From Telopea speciosissima (Eukaryota; Streptophyta; Magnoliopsida; Proteales; Proteaceae), in contig NC_057921.1 in assembly GCF_018873765.1 (NCBI RefSeq), forward strand, positions 64,717,557 to 64,781,556: DNA of 64,000 nt. The letters run 5' to 3'. Of the stretch, positions 12,401 through 24,800 are shown in pieces. The translations under genes and the position numbers were made by a program. The notes below the pieces were generated by a model. That model did no database searches. It saw only the letters and a program-made list of their open reading frames with translations, and was not told where the DNA came from. Positions within the stretch are counted from its first letter, which is position 1. Every line of letters begins with the position of its first letter.

Positions 12401-14318
12401 GAAGAGTGTGTGGCTGTTTCTGAGCCTTTACTGAAAGTGTTGAGGGAGGTTTCTGGTGGAAAACCTGCTGTGGGGTCCATATATGAGTTTATGACCAAGG
12501 CCAAGGAATCTATTAGGACATATTATATTATGGATGAGAATAAATGCAAGACGTTTTTAGACATAGTGGATAGAAGGTGGCAAAACCAGCTCCATTCACC
12601 TCTACATGCAGCCGCAGCATTTCTGAATCCTAGTATTCAATACAATCCTGAAGTTAAATTTCTTGGCATGATAAAGAAAGAGTTCCTTGATGTTTTGGAG
12701 AAACTTCTACCAACACCCGAATTGAGGCATGATATGACTGGACAAATTTTTGCATTTAAAAAGGCACAAGGGTTGTTTGGTTGTAGCCTAGCAAGAGAGG
12801 CACGCAATACAATATCACCTGGTATGCATACACATTATTTCTCAATATTGATTCAAGATGAATCTTGTCATTTTGTTTCTCCAGCATCACTTTTCTTGAT
12901 ATGTATTATGTAATGCATGTGGTATGATTTTAACATACTACCAATTGAGTAATTTTTTTTTATTCTAGACCATTGGTCTGCTTGTCTGAAAAAGAAGAGG
13001 GTCCAATTACATTTGATGGATTCCGTTTCTGATGGGTGAGTTTGGATTTGTTGGTCCCCTAATAAGGTTCATCTGTTGAAAAGTCTATTTGATCAGCCAG
13101 GTAATGTGCAGTCGACCTCGAACCAGGGAAACCAGCGGGAGATCGATTGCAGCAGGATCAATAAAATAAAAGAACAAGCTAAATAACTGAAACTGAATTT
13201 TTTAATTGCTATTTTCTGTTTACATATGAAAGAAGAACATCAAAGGATAGGAAAGAGGAAGAAAGGGATATAGAAGGGGGAATAGGATCAGCTATCTCAG
13301 CCCATCATCCTCTCACCCACGGTATCTCACCGTTGCCGCATCTCACAGCTTCATCAATAGCTCTTTTCTCTTCAATCTCCGTCCCCTTCTGCTCAGCCGC
13401 ATACATGTATTTATAATAAAGCAACCCAATCCTAATCTAAGTAAGAAACTAATTAATAAAACCTATAAAACAGAAACTAGACTCTAACTAGGATTCCCAA
13501 TTAGGATTACAACTCAAATAAGAAACTAAACTAAATAAGTGTCTAATAATAAAAATAACACCAAAAATCAACTCCCCTAAGCCAGCAGTCCATATCAGCC
13601 CCAAAATTACTGTTCGTATGAACAGTGTCACGTGAACAGTAACTCCCCCCCCCCTTTTTCCTTTTTTTTCTTCTTCTTTGGTCTTCTTCAGGCTTCAATC
13701 TACATCACCGGGGAAGAGGGGTTAATGCTTTGTACATCAAAGTATGCTTTCAGCATAAACCTTAACTTACATTCATCATTTCCGAAAGCATGTCATGTTT
13801 GTAAACTGTCTTGATATTGAGTTTCTGGGGGTTTTTACATCTGTTTGTCTAATCTTTTAAATGTCTATTAATGTTATGAAAATTTGGATATGTTGTGAAT
13901 ACACCATGCAGGTCTCTGGTGGGAACAGTATGGTGATTCTGCCCCTGGACTGCAACGGGTTGCCGTTAGAATTCTCAGTCAAGTTTGCAGTGCTTCCACT
14001 TTTGAGAGAAATTGGAGCACATTTCAGCAGATCCACTCTGAGAAGCGCAATAGGCTTGATAAAGAGACTTTGAATGACCTTCTTTATATAAATTACAACC
14101 TCAAGCTAGCAAGCCGGATGAAAGGGAAGCCCATAGAGACTGACCCTATTCTAGTTGACGACATAGACATGACTTCAGACTGGGTAGAAGAGTCAGAAAA
14201 CCCCAGTCCAACTCAGTGGCTTGATCGGTTTGGTTCTGCTTTGGATGGTGGTGACTTGAATACAAGACAATTTAGCAATGCCATGTTTGGTGCAAATGAC
14301 CACATCTTTGGTTTGTGA
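9494..14318 (+). CDS. Domesticated hAT transposase-like protein (BED zinc finger, DUF659, hAT C-terminal domain)
   Basis: A probable nuclear DNA-binding protein derived from a hAT transposase, similar to Arabidopsis AT1G79740, which also begins MVREKD. The coding exons are the single base 9494, 11190-12821 and 13912-14318, giving 679 residues. The N-terminal finger has C22-x2-C25 followed by H38/H39 and C51 within the GGISRLKHHLSRLPSKG block. DUF659 spans about residues 150-300 (ADTWTDNKSRALINFLV, MDNALNYVGVG, SPCASHCLNL). The C-terminal hAT dimerisation region follows the last intron (LWWEQYGDSAPGLQRVA to ETLNDLLYINYNLKLAS). The frame is open throughout. No terminal inverted repeats are evident around it, so it reads as a host gene rather than a mobile copy. 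Its function is unknown; AT1G79740-like genes are widely conserved in plants. The start assignment is an inference from splice signals plus homology. Confidence 0.88.
9618..9824 (-). mobile_element. Au-type SINE with 20-bp target duplication (copy B)
   Basis: The body at 9638-9804 is on the minus strand. Its head reads GGGCGAGCCTTGACACAACG and its tail ends near CTGCACTGGGTAGCTC. It carries the GTACGCAGCCTTACCCC block in reverse. The flanks are perfect copies of TTGGATACCTAACTGTCTAA at 9618-9637 and 9805-9824. It lies in the first intron of the hAT-derived gene, in antisense orientation. Confidence 0.92.
10630..10784 (+). mobile_element. Au-related SINE (copy C)
   Basis: The 3' half matches the Au family (GTAAGGCTGCGTACATTTG, GCGGGAGCCTTGTGCACTGG). 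The first 50 bases differ: GGTGCGTTGGTCAAGTGCTC and a long variable-arm-like part replace the usual GGGCGGCC head. This could be a related subfamily with another tRNA-like head. No clear target duplication is seen, so the limits are approximate. It sits in the same intron as copy B. Confidence 0.75.
13101..13642 (-). mobile_element. Solo LTR fossil in the last intron of the hAT-derived gene
   Basis: A 534-bp unit at 13105-13638 begins TG and ends CA on both strands and is flanked by GTAA at 13101-13104 and 13639-13642. Read on the minus strand it starts TGTTCACGTGACACTG, contains a TATA-like TATAAATA and ends GACTGCACA. No internal region or second LTR is present, which fits a solo LTR left by recombination. 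The family is unassigned; the orientation is inferred from the promoter-like words. Confidence 0.6.
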
Positions 14319-15090
14319 TTGTGCCAACTTTTATTGCCTAGTACTTAATTTGTGGGGTTTCATTCATAATTTTGTTTTAGTGTGCCTTAGTTTGGATCCT
14401 CCTTTAGCAGTTACAGTTCTTTATTTATGACATGTATATTAATGAAATATGTAATATTATCTTGTTAAGGAATCTGCCTTTTGCTTTCTAGTGAGAAACA
14501 TCGCATGAACAGAATGTTGCTAAAATTATAGAAAATGAAAATTTTCTTTTGTGCCTTTTCTGATTGCACAAAGTTATAAATTATGCTTATGCATGGAATT
14601 CTTAACAAATTTCTGAAGCTTAAATTATGAAGGGACATTGGGACAATATTATAAAAGCTTCCAAATGCTGATGCAAGCACATCCATTCTGTGATCTTCCA
14701 TTACATGGTACTCATTTTACATTTTTGAACTTTGACCATCTTTATTTGCCAGCAACCATATGATACCTTCCAATTATAGCTTCTTTTCTCTGCATGGGAG
14801 AGGACCTCCTTAATTAGGCAAAGGAAAATCCCTTTCTGATTATCCTTATTCTTGGACCTTAGTGCTTCTTGCAAATTGCAATGCCCTGTAAATCCATAAG
14901 CTACATTTGCTAGAATCTAGCGCATTATTTGAATTGAAGGAGAAACTAATTCTTTGACCCATATTCCTACTTTGTGTCTCAAGAAAGCTTCATCTAATGC
15001 AGGTCCAGTCCAAAAATTTGCTCTGTTTCAATATCTATGGGGTGTGAGCTTTTAATCTTCGGGTATTATTTGTAATGGGTTGCATTATAA
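14319..15090. other. 3' flank of the hAT-derived gene
   Basis: It begins with the probable 3' UTR; AT-rich words such as AATGAAATATG near 14440 could serve polyadenylation. I see no coding content or clear repeat between about 14500 and 15090. Confidence 0.5.
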
Positions 15091-15856
15091 GACCCAAAAG
15101 TGGGGGTCTCAACTCTCAAGGGCTGTACAAAAATAGATATTTAATTAGTTGTGGAGTCCATTAGATAATGTAGTTTGGCTTTATTTTAGTCATTAAAGAG
15201 TTCTATTATGGTTAGTTTTGTGGGGCCCAATTTATCTAGAAGACTTAGGCTTCAACAATTACAATTAATTAAGTATTTTAGAGTAACTTGTTAGTTAAGT
15301 TAGTCTAGCTACCTAGGAGTTTTAGATTTAAGAGGCTTTCTTTTGTTTTCTGATAAATATGTAACCACCCCCATGATAATGGTTAAATAGAATAGAATAC
15401 AGAATTAGAGGGCGGCCCTTGGTGCAACGGTAAGGTTGTTCCATTGCAATCTAGTGGTCACGGGTTCAGAGTCTGGAAACTACAGTCTATGCACGCAGCG
15501 GGGTAAGGCTGCGTACATTAGGACCCTCCCCGGGAGCCTTGTGCACTGGGTATGCCCTTTAGAATAGAATGCAGGATTAAGATTTGAATTGTGTAGCCAA
15601 GAAGGCTTCTTCTTTCTCTCTCTCTTGTCCCCTATCCTTCTCTTCTCTCTCTTCATTCTCTTCAGGTACTGTTCACAGTCCCATAACAGCCTTTATATCC
15701 TCTCTCTTTCTTTCCCCAACGCAGGCTACTGAAACCAGCAAATCAGTAAGTGGTGGAGGGCCGGTAGGGAAGAAGGGAATAGTTGCAGGGGAAGGGGAAA
15801 GAGATTGCACAATCACACACTCTCAAAGAGAAAAACTCAAACTTGTATTCAATTCA
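15090..15856 (+). mobile_element. Possible LTR-type fossil interrupted by a SINE
   Basis: The stretch has LTR-like features: TATA-like GATAAATATGTAACC followed by repeated AATAGAAT words and a long pyrimidine-rich tract. These resemble the layout of the LTRs immediately downstream (ATAAATAGATGTGTAACC then AATAGAATGG). A SINE is inserted in it. The limits are guesses and no target duplication was found. Confidence 0.35.
15388..15580 (+). mobile_element. Au-type SINE with imperfect 21-bp target duplication (copy D)
   Basis: The body at about 15409-15559 starts GGGCGGCCCTTGGTGCAACG and carries GGTTCAGAGTC, GTAAGGCTGCGTACATTAGG and GGGAGCCTTGTGCACTGGG. The flanks at 15388-15408 and 15560-15580 are direct repeats with three mismatches, both starting TAGAATAGAAT. 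It has inserted into the LTR-like sequence here, so that sequence is older. Confidence 0.88.
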
Positions 15857-16252
15857 TGCACTTCCATGGATCAACCTGACTTCTTTGAGAACCCAGACCA
15901 AGATGAACCGATCTCAACCTTGTTCTAGTTTAGTAGGATATTTAGGATTTAATTTATTTGGGAAAGATATGTAATCTTTTATTTTCGGTAGCTATTAGAC
16001 ATATAAGGAAATTTCCAATTTGAGTTTTATTTAGTTTCTATTTTTAGTCTTAAGTTTTAGGAAGTAATTAGGAGTCTTTATTTTCTAGGTTTTATAAATA
16101 GATGTGTAACCAACGATTGAAGTAGATTGAATAGAATGGAATAGTTGAGTTATGGTTTGAGTAGCCTATGGGCTGTGTGCGAGTGTACTCTTCTTCCCCT
16201 CCTTGTGCGTTCCTCTCTACCCTGCAACTTCTTTCCTACCGGCCCTCAACCA
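15857..16252 (+). repeat. Left LTR of the 15.9-18.1 kb element
   Basis: 396 bp, beginning TGCACTTCCATGG and ending CCCTCAACCA. A TATA-like TTTTATAAATAGATG lies near 16090. It pairs with the unit at 17730-18130. Confidence 0.85.
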
Positions 16253-17729
16253 ATTTGGTATCAGAGCCGAAGGATCCATCTCCTTCCCCATCAATTTCTT
16301 TCATTCCCTTCCCTATTATCTCTTCCCTATCATTGTTCTGCGGTACAGTGAAGAAAAAAAAAATCAATTCCCACTACATCCGCCAGCCCTCCATCCCCCC
16401 CCCCACCTTCTTCACGCATCTGTTCAATTACCACAAAAAAAAAATCTCCTTCGTTTCCAGCGACAACCCCTACCCTTCAATTCCACTGTGAAACCCTAAC
16501 CCCACCGCAACCCTCTCCTCACCCCGATTTCAAAAAAAAAAAAAAACCCCTGCATTATCATCCCATCCCTTCAATCCCTAGCGGCACCCTCCCCACTGTC
16601 TTCTTCCATCCCCCTCCTGTGAATCTATCGAATGACCCCTCCTTCCAGGATTCAACCAAGTGAAAAAGAGAGAGAGAGAGAGAGAGCACATAAAAAGAGA
16701 TAGCGAGAAGCATCAAACAAAAAAATAAAAAGAAGAGTGAAAGCATATCTGATTTCGAACTTGCCTTCTGTCCACCGCCGCTGTGAAGTCACCTGTCGAA
16801 CTCCCCAATCGCTGTCCAAGTTGAAGACAACGTCCTGATCGATCTCGCATTCAAACCCCATTCCATTCACTGCACTGACGAAGTCTGGTCTGACTCAAAC
16901 TCCTTGTCGAAGTCCTTCCGCCATTTTTTTTCCGCAGCAGTCGCATGAGGAAGAACCCTTCTACGCAGCCAAAACCCTTTGGTTCTCCCTGTCCATGTCA
17001 AACACGGTAACCCACAGGCCTTAGTCACGAGTCTCCTTTTGTGTAGTTACTTTATTTTCTTAATTTCCTAAACTATCCTCCCCTTTTAGTCTAATTCTGG
17101 CGCACCCATTATTTTCAATTTGTTCCAAGCTAGCTCTTAGCCTTTAATTTTTGTTACTCTCCATATCCCTTCTTTAGGTTGCCTTAGTAACCCTTCTAGA
17201 TTTCTTTAATTACAATTCTGCCATCGTCTTATTTGCTTCTGTTTATTTACCTATAAACCCACTGCATCATGGAAGTTGATCAACACGATTTACTCCTTAG
17301 CGATGGGTTTTGTAAATTGCAAACAAAACTTTCTAATTTGATGACAGGTTTTCGGGAGCTTGCCAATATTAGCAACTTCTATGATAAGATGTCAAACATG
17401 ATACAATAGTCAGAAGGCGGATCCAATGTGGAAGAAAATGTGGACAACGAAAGAGACGATCAAACTGAAGTACACCGTCCGATCAGGATTGAAGTTGAAG
17501 AATTGATCGACAGTCCGATTTCAGTTGTGAAACCCCACGATCAGATTTCCATTGAAGAGATGTCGTTTGCTATCGACCGTCAGAAGACCGTGACGGTTGA
17601 TCATGAGATGCGCTGGATCATCACCCCATCAAAGCCGATGTTTGTGGATGCTGATCGAGTGGTGCTGATTCTCTCGTTTTGCAAAACTTGTGGGCGAGTT
17701 TTTCTCAACACTAGGGGAATTGATGCAGG

Positions 17730-18130
17730 TGCACTCCCATGGATCGACCTGATCCTGTTTGAGAACCCATACCAAGATTAACCGGGTCCCAACCTTGTTC
17801 TAGTTCAGTAGGATATTTAGGATTTATTTTATTTGGGAAAGATATGTAATCTTTTATTTCGGTAGCTATTAGACATGTAGGGAAATTTTCAATTTGAGTT
17901 TTATTTAGTTTCTATTTTTAGTCTAAGTTTTAGGAAGTAATTAGGATTCTTTATTTTCTAGGTTTTATAAATAGATGTGTAACTAACGATTGAAGCAGAT
18001 TGAATAGAATGGAATAGTTGACTTATGGTTTGAGTAGCCTATGGGCTGTGTGCAAGTGCACTCCTCTCCCTCCCATCTTCTTGTGCATTTATCTCTCCCC
18101 TGCAACTTCTTTCCTATTGGCCCTCCACCA
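17730..18130 (+). repeat. Right LTR of the 15.9-18.1 kb element
   Basis: 401 bp, beginning TGCACTCCCATGG and ending CCCTCCACCA. It is colinear with the left LTR with scattered substitutions and short indels, mostly in the pyrimidine-rich 3' part. Confidence 0.85.
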
Positions 18131-21100
18131 GTAAGCTTTTTTCAATCCTGGTTTATTAGGAAATAGTTTAGATCTAGGCATGTGAAGCTGCTGATCTGAT
18201 CTCTGATTCCTTGACTGGAATCTAAGATTGGCTGGCTGCATCATCATACCTTTAATTTCCATAATTCTTGGTTAGTTGGGGATGTTTTATATGTGGAGGC
18301 CTTTGGACATGGATACTTGGGATCCTGGTTTTATCTTCTTTCTTCCCTATCATCTTTTGCTTTTGTTCTGTAGGTACTCTTAAATTGACTTCCCATTCTT
18401 GAGTATCATATCATCTGCTGTCAGATAGATTGTATCATCCCTCATGAGTATCAGAAGTTGTAAACTGCAGTAATGTTCAAGCTGATTTGTGCTGGAGTTT
18501 GTAGCTCTGAATATTGAAATCATATTATAAATTTTTTTTGTGATAGTGGAGCTGTTTCTTTAGCATTTCAGCTGTTGTTGGCTTGTTATTTTTGTGACAC
18601 TAGCGGTACATTCTGTTGTTCATGTTATATTGGATTTAAAGGGCATGAATGTAGTTCCATCAGTCTAAGATTCTAGCTGTCTCAATTGGAATTTGAAAAG
18701 TTGGTTGGGATATTTGTAGTATGTACATATGTGTAAAGTTTTTCTAGAAACTTATAGCCAGCAGTAATTTCAAATAAATTAGGTGATTTTAGCAGTTGAA
18801 TAGTTATCAGAAAGTTTCTTGTGACTAGGTTGTTTAAGATCATATTGATATGACTACCCAAAAAAGGGTAAATGTCCACATGCTAATAAAAAATTTTGAA
18901 CTTTAAGATAGAGATTTCCATGGTTGAGATTTAAGAGTTTAGAGAACAAAGACTACCTCGAAAACAAATTTAATGTTTTTAAATTTGTTTCTTGGTGATT
19001 GAGGAATTTGAATGAAGAAGATGATGCATCAAGAATGGCTGCAGGGTCCTTGCTGTGGTAGAGAGAGAGCTTTGGCAACTAAAAGCAAGAATAACCCCAT
19101 TATGAGTAGTGTAGAGGAAAGAAAGATGTCCTGTTTTCTGTGTGTATGTAATTATGCCTTCCACTGGATCTCAGTACACTGCATGTTCTGAGATTTGTAA
19201 GATTCTATTCTCGTGTGTTCTGTCAAAGTAGGAGCTCTAATTTAGCTTAATGGAGACGTACCTTATTCATATATATTGTGCCTCTTGGTTGTTAACAACT
19301 TTGGATGTAGTATTTTTGTTATTCAACACCGAACATATCCCACCCTGGATGTATACTATTAGTGTGCCCATACATGTGCTTGGGTTTTTGTTTTGTTGGT
19401 TGGCATGGTATCCTTTTGTGAGCAATCAATGCTTGAATTTACTGACTATTATTTTTGGTATTTTTCCTTTTTTAATGCAGTATTTTGGCTACTATTTGTT
19501 CTCAACCTTTCAACCTTATTGTCTTTCAGATGAAAGTAGCACAGAGAGGCTGAGTTCCCTTCTTAAACAACCTGTTTTCACATTTTAGTGTTGCTGTTGG
19601 ATCTTACTCTTCCCTGGCATTTGTTGGAAGAGCACGAGGTTTCATTTGTGATAATTTGGAGCTCACCCCTATTTCCCATACTATGGTTGACCTCATCTCT
19701 TTTAACAGCAGTAACGAGAATATATTGATCCAGAAAACCAGCTGTGTTGATCGTACATACCTGGATTGCATCCGATCCAGTTGCTTGATTTATAAATTGC
19801 CATGTTTGTTTTCATGAAACTAGAAGTATCCTAGTTTGGTGACTAATTCGGTAACCCAGCCACAATTGCCAGGATACTAGGAAATTGGCCATGGTGAATG
19901 TTGGTGATGTTAACTTCTCAACTATCAAAGAAGAAGCACAAGAAAGAAAACTTAGAAAACTTAGTTTTTCACTTGTAATATATAGTGAATCAGTGGTGTT
20001 ACATGTAGATCCTGTACTCTTTTAATACTACCAACTGGTAGCTAATCTGTGATTGGTTCTTGCCTTCTTGGAAGGTTAATCAGTTGTAACTTATGTCATG
20101 CATCATTAGAATTAATATTGTAAACACATTGAATTGCAGTTCCCAATTTGTGCAATGTGTACAGGTGATATGATCCGGAATATGTACCAGAGTTTCTTGG
20201 AAAAAATTCCAAGAAAAAGATGTCTAACAAGTAACTGATGTGGTACACTCCATTCAGTGAACTGCACACTAGGTGTTTGGATGATATGTAATTTGAATAT
20301 TACTCTTTCCAGAATCTGTGGATGGTATAGAGCATCCTGTTGGGCTTTGATGCAGGTCATCTCTTCCCTGGATATAGGCAGTTTCTGGTCGATTGGTTTG
20401 CACAGCCCCCTAATGTTATGATCATATATGGTTTACAAGGGAATCAATTATAAGTCACTGGAACCAGGTTTCTGTGATTTGTAGACAACTGCGCCGGAGT
20501 GTGGAAGTAATTTAACCACGCCAAAATGGAACAATATATCAAGCAGTGGTCGGGCACTTAAGGGTATGTTTTTGCCTACATTTGCCTTAAAAGAGCGTTC
20601 CACAATAATATTTGCAGGCTTCTAGCTCCACTCACCAGAAAAACATTCCTTTTTCGGTTGCCTCACAATAATCTTGACAGCATAAATTGCTTAGCATGAA
20701 ACTTCATTCTGCGAATGCCGGCTTGCCCACCGAAGCCCTAGATGAGACTGACCAGTAGAGGGTGGATCATAGCCGTGTATGGTAGCATCGCTGAAGGCAG
20801 AGTCACCCCATTCATTGTGGCCGCAAGCATCCCTCTGTGTTCTCTTTTAGGATTATGAAAGGGAACGCATGAAGAGGGAATAAAGCAGTGTAAAGGAACT
20901 GATACCTGGGTATCAGCTTGAACAAGATATGATGTTTCCCCCTAGTTTTTTGTAGCCAGCACTGGTTCAATGAAATCCTAGCATTCACTCGTTAAGAGAA
21001 GTTAACCAGGTTTAATTTGCTATGTTCTTAACTCTTGTCATGGCTCAAGAAAGATAAACCATGGGTCCTTAAACCTAGCAGATTGATTGGATTTGGTTTG

Positions 21101-21887
21101 CTTTATTAACTCATGTTTTGTGAATTGATTTTTGGCAACATCAAGATTCCAGCATACATCACGGTAGGTTTTGTAAACTACTTCTAATGTTGTACACTAT
21201 GAATCAAACCCGAAAATAAGCCAAGTGAAAATCCCAACAAAAATGTGTATCTGAAATTAGGGAAGAACTGAGAATGCTGCTCGGTCATGTGCTTCCTTCA
21301 CAAGCACAGGGCCAATGAGAGGGCATACAGAAAAATCCAATAAAAACAGTGGGGAGTGTCAACCTGGAAAAAGGGACGTACACACCACCACTTATATTGA
21401 CATCATACCCACCATGCCAATAAGAAGGAAGGGATAGAAGAGACGGAGGAAAGAGACCTTAAGGGTCAGTACACACTGACAGTATGTACTTACTTTTCCC
21501 TTAAAGTTCTCTTAAAACTTTTACATTTCAGCTTACATAAGAAAATTATCTATCTCCAATTCCCTATAGCTTGGCAGTGCAACAGTGTTAGTGTAAATGT
21601 CTGACACGTAGCAACTTGGATATCTAACGGTTCAAGCTCATTGACTACGTTGAACCCAGTACTTAGTAGGTAAAAAAAAAAATGGACGGAGTACTCTCTG
21701 GCATTGGGAAGTAAAAGAGTACAAATCAATTAAGAAAACTTTCTTTTTTAATTCATTTCAGGATTTTGTACCCACGTGGTTATTAAAATTGTTTACAGGT
21801 CCATGTTACATATATGACTTCTAAGTGAGATGGGATGTCATAGCAAACACCAACAGCTATTGTTATTAGAACAAGCCCATTCAACCT
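18131..21887. other. Gene-free stretch between the LTR element and the epimerase gene
   Basis: AT-rich sequence with short open frames only. The longest is about 112 codons at 19250-19588, hydrophobic, without recognisable domains or supporting splice structure. I see no tRNA, clear transposon ends or microsatellite of note. Confidence 0.5.
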
Positions 21888-24800
21888 TCACAAGCTCCTT
21901 TGAGGGGGATGATCAAGGTGCTCACTGCAATAACTTGATGGCACGACAGAGAGCTCTAATCGCCCTGTCCATTCCTCACCGGGCTTCAAGGTGATCGGTT
22001 TCTCAATTACTGCACCATCAACACAAAGCATTTGTTTGTACTCCTCATCTCCAAAATCTACCATGGCTTTGGACTTCTTCTCCCATGGATTCCAAACCAC
22101 TGCATAATGTAAACCAAATATTTAACAAGGAAAACAATAAAGAAGAGTTGAGAGAAAAAGAAAATTATTTCATTGAAGCTAGTAAATGAAATGAAACAAA
22201 CAGATGTTAAAATAGGTAGCAAATAAAGAGAATTAGGCTGGAAAGGAGCAGAGTGTATGGTGTGGATCATCCGGCTTGCTCTTTTCTTTTCTTTATTGAA
22301 AATCAGGTAATGCAGTATGGGAAAGAAGCATGACTGAATTATTATGATCACAGGTTTGACAATATATATGGATATTTAGAGAAAAGCCAAGCTAGAGCTG
22401 CAAGTGGAGTATGACTTTCTGGCATGCAAGTAAATGATCCACTGGTTAGCAGTAGGTATGCCATGGCCCAGGATCTTTTGGGTTTCAATTTCCAACCCCC
22501 TTCCCTCCCACCCAAAAAAAAAAAAAAAAAAAAAAGATGAACAAATAAGTACAGAAACAAAAAACCCGAATGTTCAGTACGTGTTACATACAAAGTTCAG
22601 ACTGCACTAGAGCAGTCCTGAGGGATAACAGTGTCAAAAGGTTTACAGCCACTGAGAGTCAACTTTCCCATATTAGTGCAACAATGTACATTTTTTGACT
22701 CAGGAGTCAAGAGGGAAAAACCAATTGTCTGGAATCCAAGTTGCTTTTTGCCTGATCCTAAAAGGTCCTGCTTTCTAAATTTCACTCCAAACAAAAAAAA
22801 AAAAAAAATTCTTACCTACGTCTGGAAGTCCTTCCTTCCTTATAACAAATGTCTGCTTCTTTTCATGGTCGAGGACTGCTATTAAATTAGGAGAACTGAG
22901 ATAAACCCGATCCACCTGCATATAGGAAAACTCTAATGAACTTGAATTCCTTGGTTCAACACAAAAAGAAGTACCTAAATAATGGCACTATTTTAAAGCA
23001 TAGATGATGAATGAACTTGTAGCTTATTGAAATTATTAAAAGAAATCATGGTTTTTTGATAAATTATAAATTTCTTGACAAATAAATGACAGTAAAAAGA
23101 AACATTGTTTGAATTAGAGCAAGTAATGACTTACATATTGAAAAGTTTGACAAGAAAGATGATAGGGAGTGAGGAAATTTATTTCTTTTCACAAATCTTA
23201 AGCTCCTGATTTTTCCTAATTCCCCTCCGAAGGAAGAGTTAGATTCATCCATTACTCCCAAGCCTAGGCAAAACATTTAGGTTGGTTACTGTGAGACTGA
23301 AAGAAGTTACCTCAGATTCGAAGGTGATTGCATCTCCTTGTTCTGTAAAGCGTTCTCTTTGGCAAAGGTTGTCCAGATAGTCCAGTGTTTCCAAACCTTC
23401 TATCCTCACCTCACTGTGAAGATAACTCATATGAATATCTCAAAAACAAATAGAACCTAAATGTAACCACCAACTAATACAATGGTTCAGTCACAGGTTA
23501 ATGATGTCTGTTCATGATGAGAGAGTGTGAGACAAAGAAACCTGTTGTTCCCATCCTGTTTAGTTGAGATACAACAGAGCACATAAGGAAAGTTCATCCA
23601 TTTATAAATTCTTAAAAGCTAATAAGTTTAGAATTCATATCCCTCCTAATAATTAGCATTTTATTTGATTATTTTCTATTTTACTTTTATCCTTAGAAAG
23701 AATTATCAGAAAAGTCCTCGTTTCTGCCTACAAGTTTGTTAACTTACCAGGTTGATATACAGATGGTTCATTCTTCGGTGACATCACAAGAACAATTATG
23801 GTATCTATATTTGTAATTTAACCTGATTGTTGTAACTTCTAAGTTTTCTTCTTCTATCTTTTGGAAGTTCAGGATCTACAAAATAACTTTTCATCAGACA
23901 GCTTGGCCAGGTGCAATTTTCACCAGTCCGACAGCTTAGGCCTCTACAATATCAGAACAAAAGATCCAGAAAGCTACGCCCGTTACAGCATGAAACAATT
24001 AATATCAGTATAAGATGACACCAATGCACAAGAAATATGAATTTGGATTTTGAAACTTTTTTTTTTATGATAAAAAACCAAAATATATTACAAATCGAAA
24101 GAGGAATATACAAAAGTATTGTTTGATTGTTGAGCCATTTTGGCTAGGTTAGAAGTGACCACCGAACAAAAAGGATCCTTCTTTAAACCTAAAGTTCATA
24201 TCCTGGCCTATAAGATTAATGTCCAAAAGAAGTTTAAGTAATGGCCAGGGCCAAGGATTAGTGGATGGAGATGGAAGAAGATCGGCAATCCGTTGATTTG
24301 AGCACCATACTTCTTTCATTTTTGGATTTTGAAACTTGAATCTCAAATATGAGGCTGAAAGAGCAAATGAAGTCTAATAAAAAGAGAATGAATGGTACCT
24401 GATGTCAGAAACGGAGAAGTATGTGTGATAAGCAAATGGGAAGCTGAATGGCTTTCCATCGATGTTCCTAATTCGTGATATCATGGTGAGATCTCCATCC
24501 ACTGTGAGAGACACCCTAAGGCGAAACTCGAAGCTGAAAATCCCAGGGTAACTCCTCTCGTTAGTGACTTTTCATTGTTTTGACAACAAAACGAGGGGGG
24601 GGGGGGGGGGGGATAAAACCCCAAACTGCAGTGAACATGCAACATTAAGTGGAAAACAACTAAGAGATCTTTAGCCCAAGAACTTTCAAAATCAGATGAC
24701 AATAACAGGATCATCTACATTGCCGACTTTTTTGGGGGGTTGGTGGGGGTAGCACTGATTATATTCTTCCATTATCTGATAAACCAATTTCGGCACAGGG

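Larger units (their letters stand above)
15857..18130 (+). mobile_element. Small LTR retroelement fossil, non-autonomous, 2.27 kb
   Basis: Two direct terminal repeats bound a 1.48-kb interior. A primer-binding site, TGGTATCAGAGC at 16256-16267, sits just inside the left LTR and matches the initiator tRNA-Met type. A purine-rich stretch, AGGGGAATTGATGCAGG, precedes the right LTR. The interior is pyrimidine-rich with one open stretch at 17428-17781. I recognise no gag, protease, integrase or reverse transcriptase, so it looks like a non-autonomous (TRIM/LARD-like) element. The LTRs are about 90% identical by eye, suggesting an insertion several million years old or more. No clean target duplication was found. 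Confidence 0.85.

Noticed and set aside
16145-16499. Serine/proline-rich open frames after the left LTR
   Set aside because: They arise from the pyrimidine-rich leader of the LTR element and do not resemble any gag protein.
19250-19588. 112-codon hydrophobic open frame
   Set aside because: No family resemblance, T-rich codons typical of noncoding AT-rich DNA, no exon structure around it.
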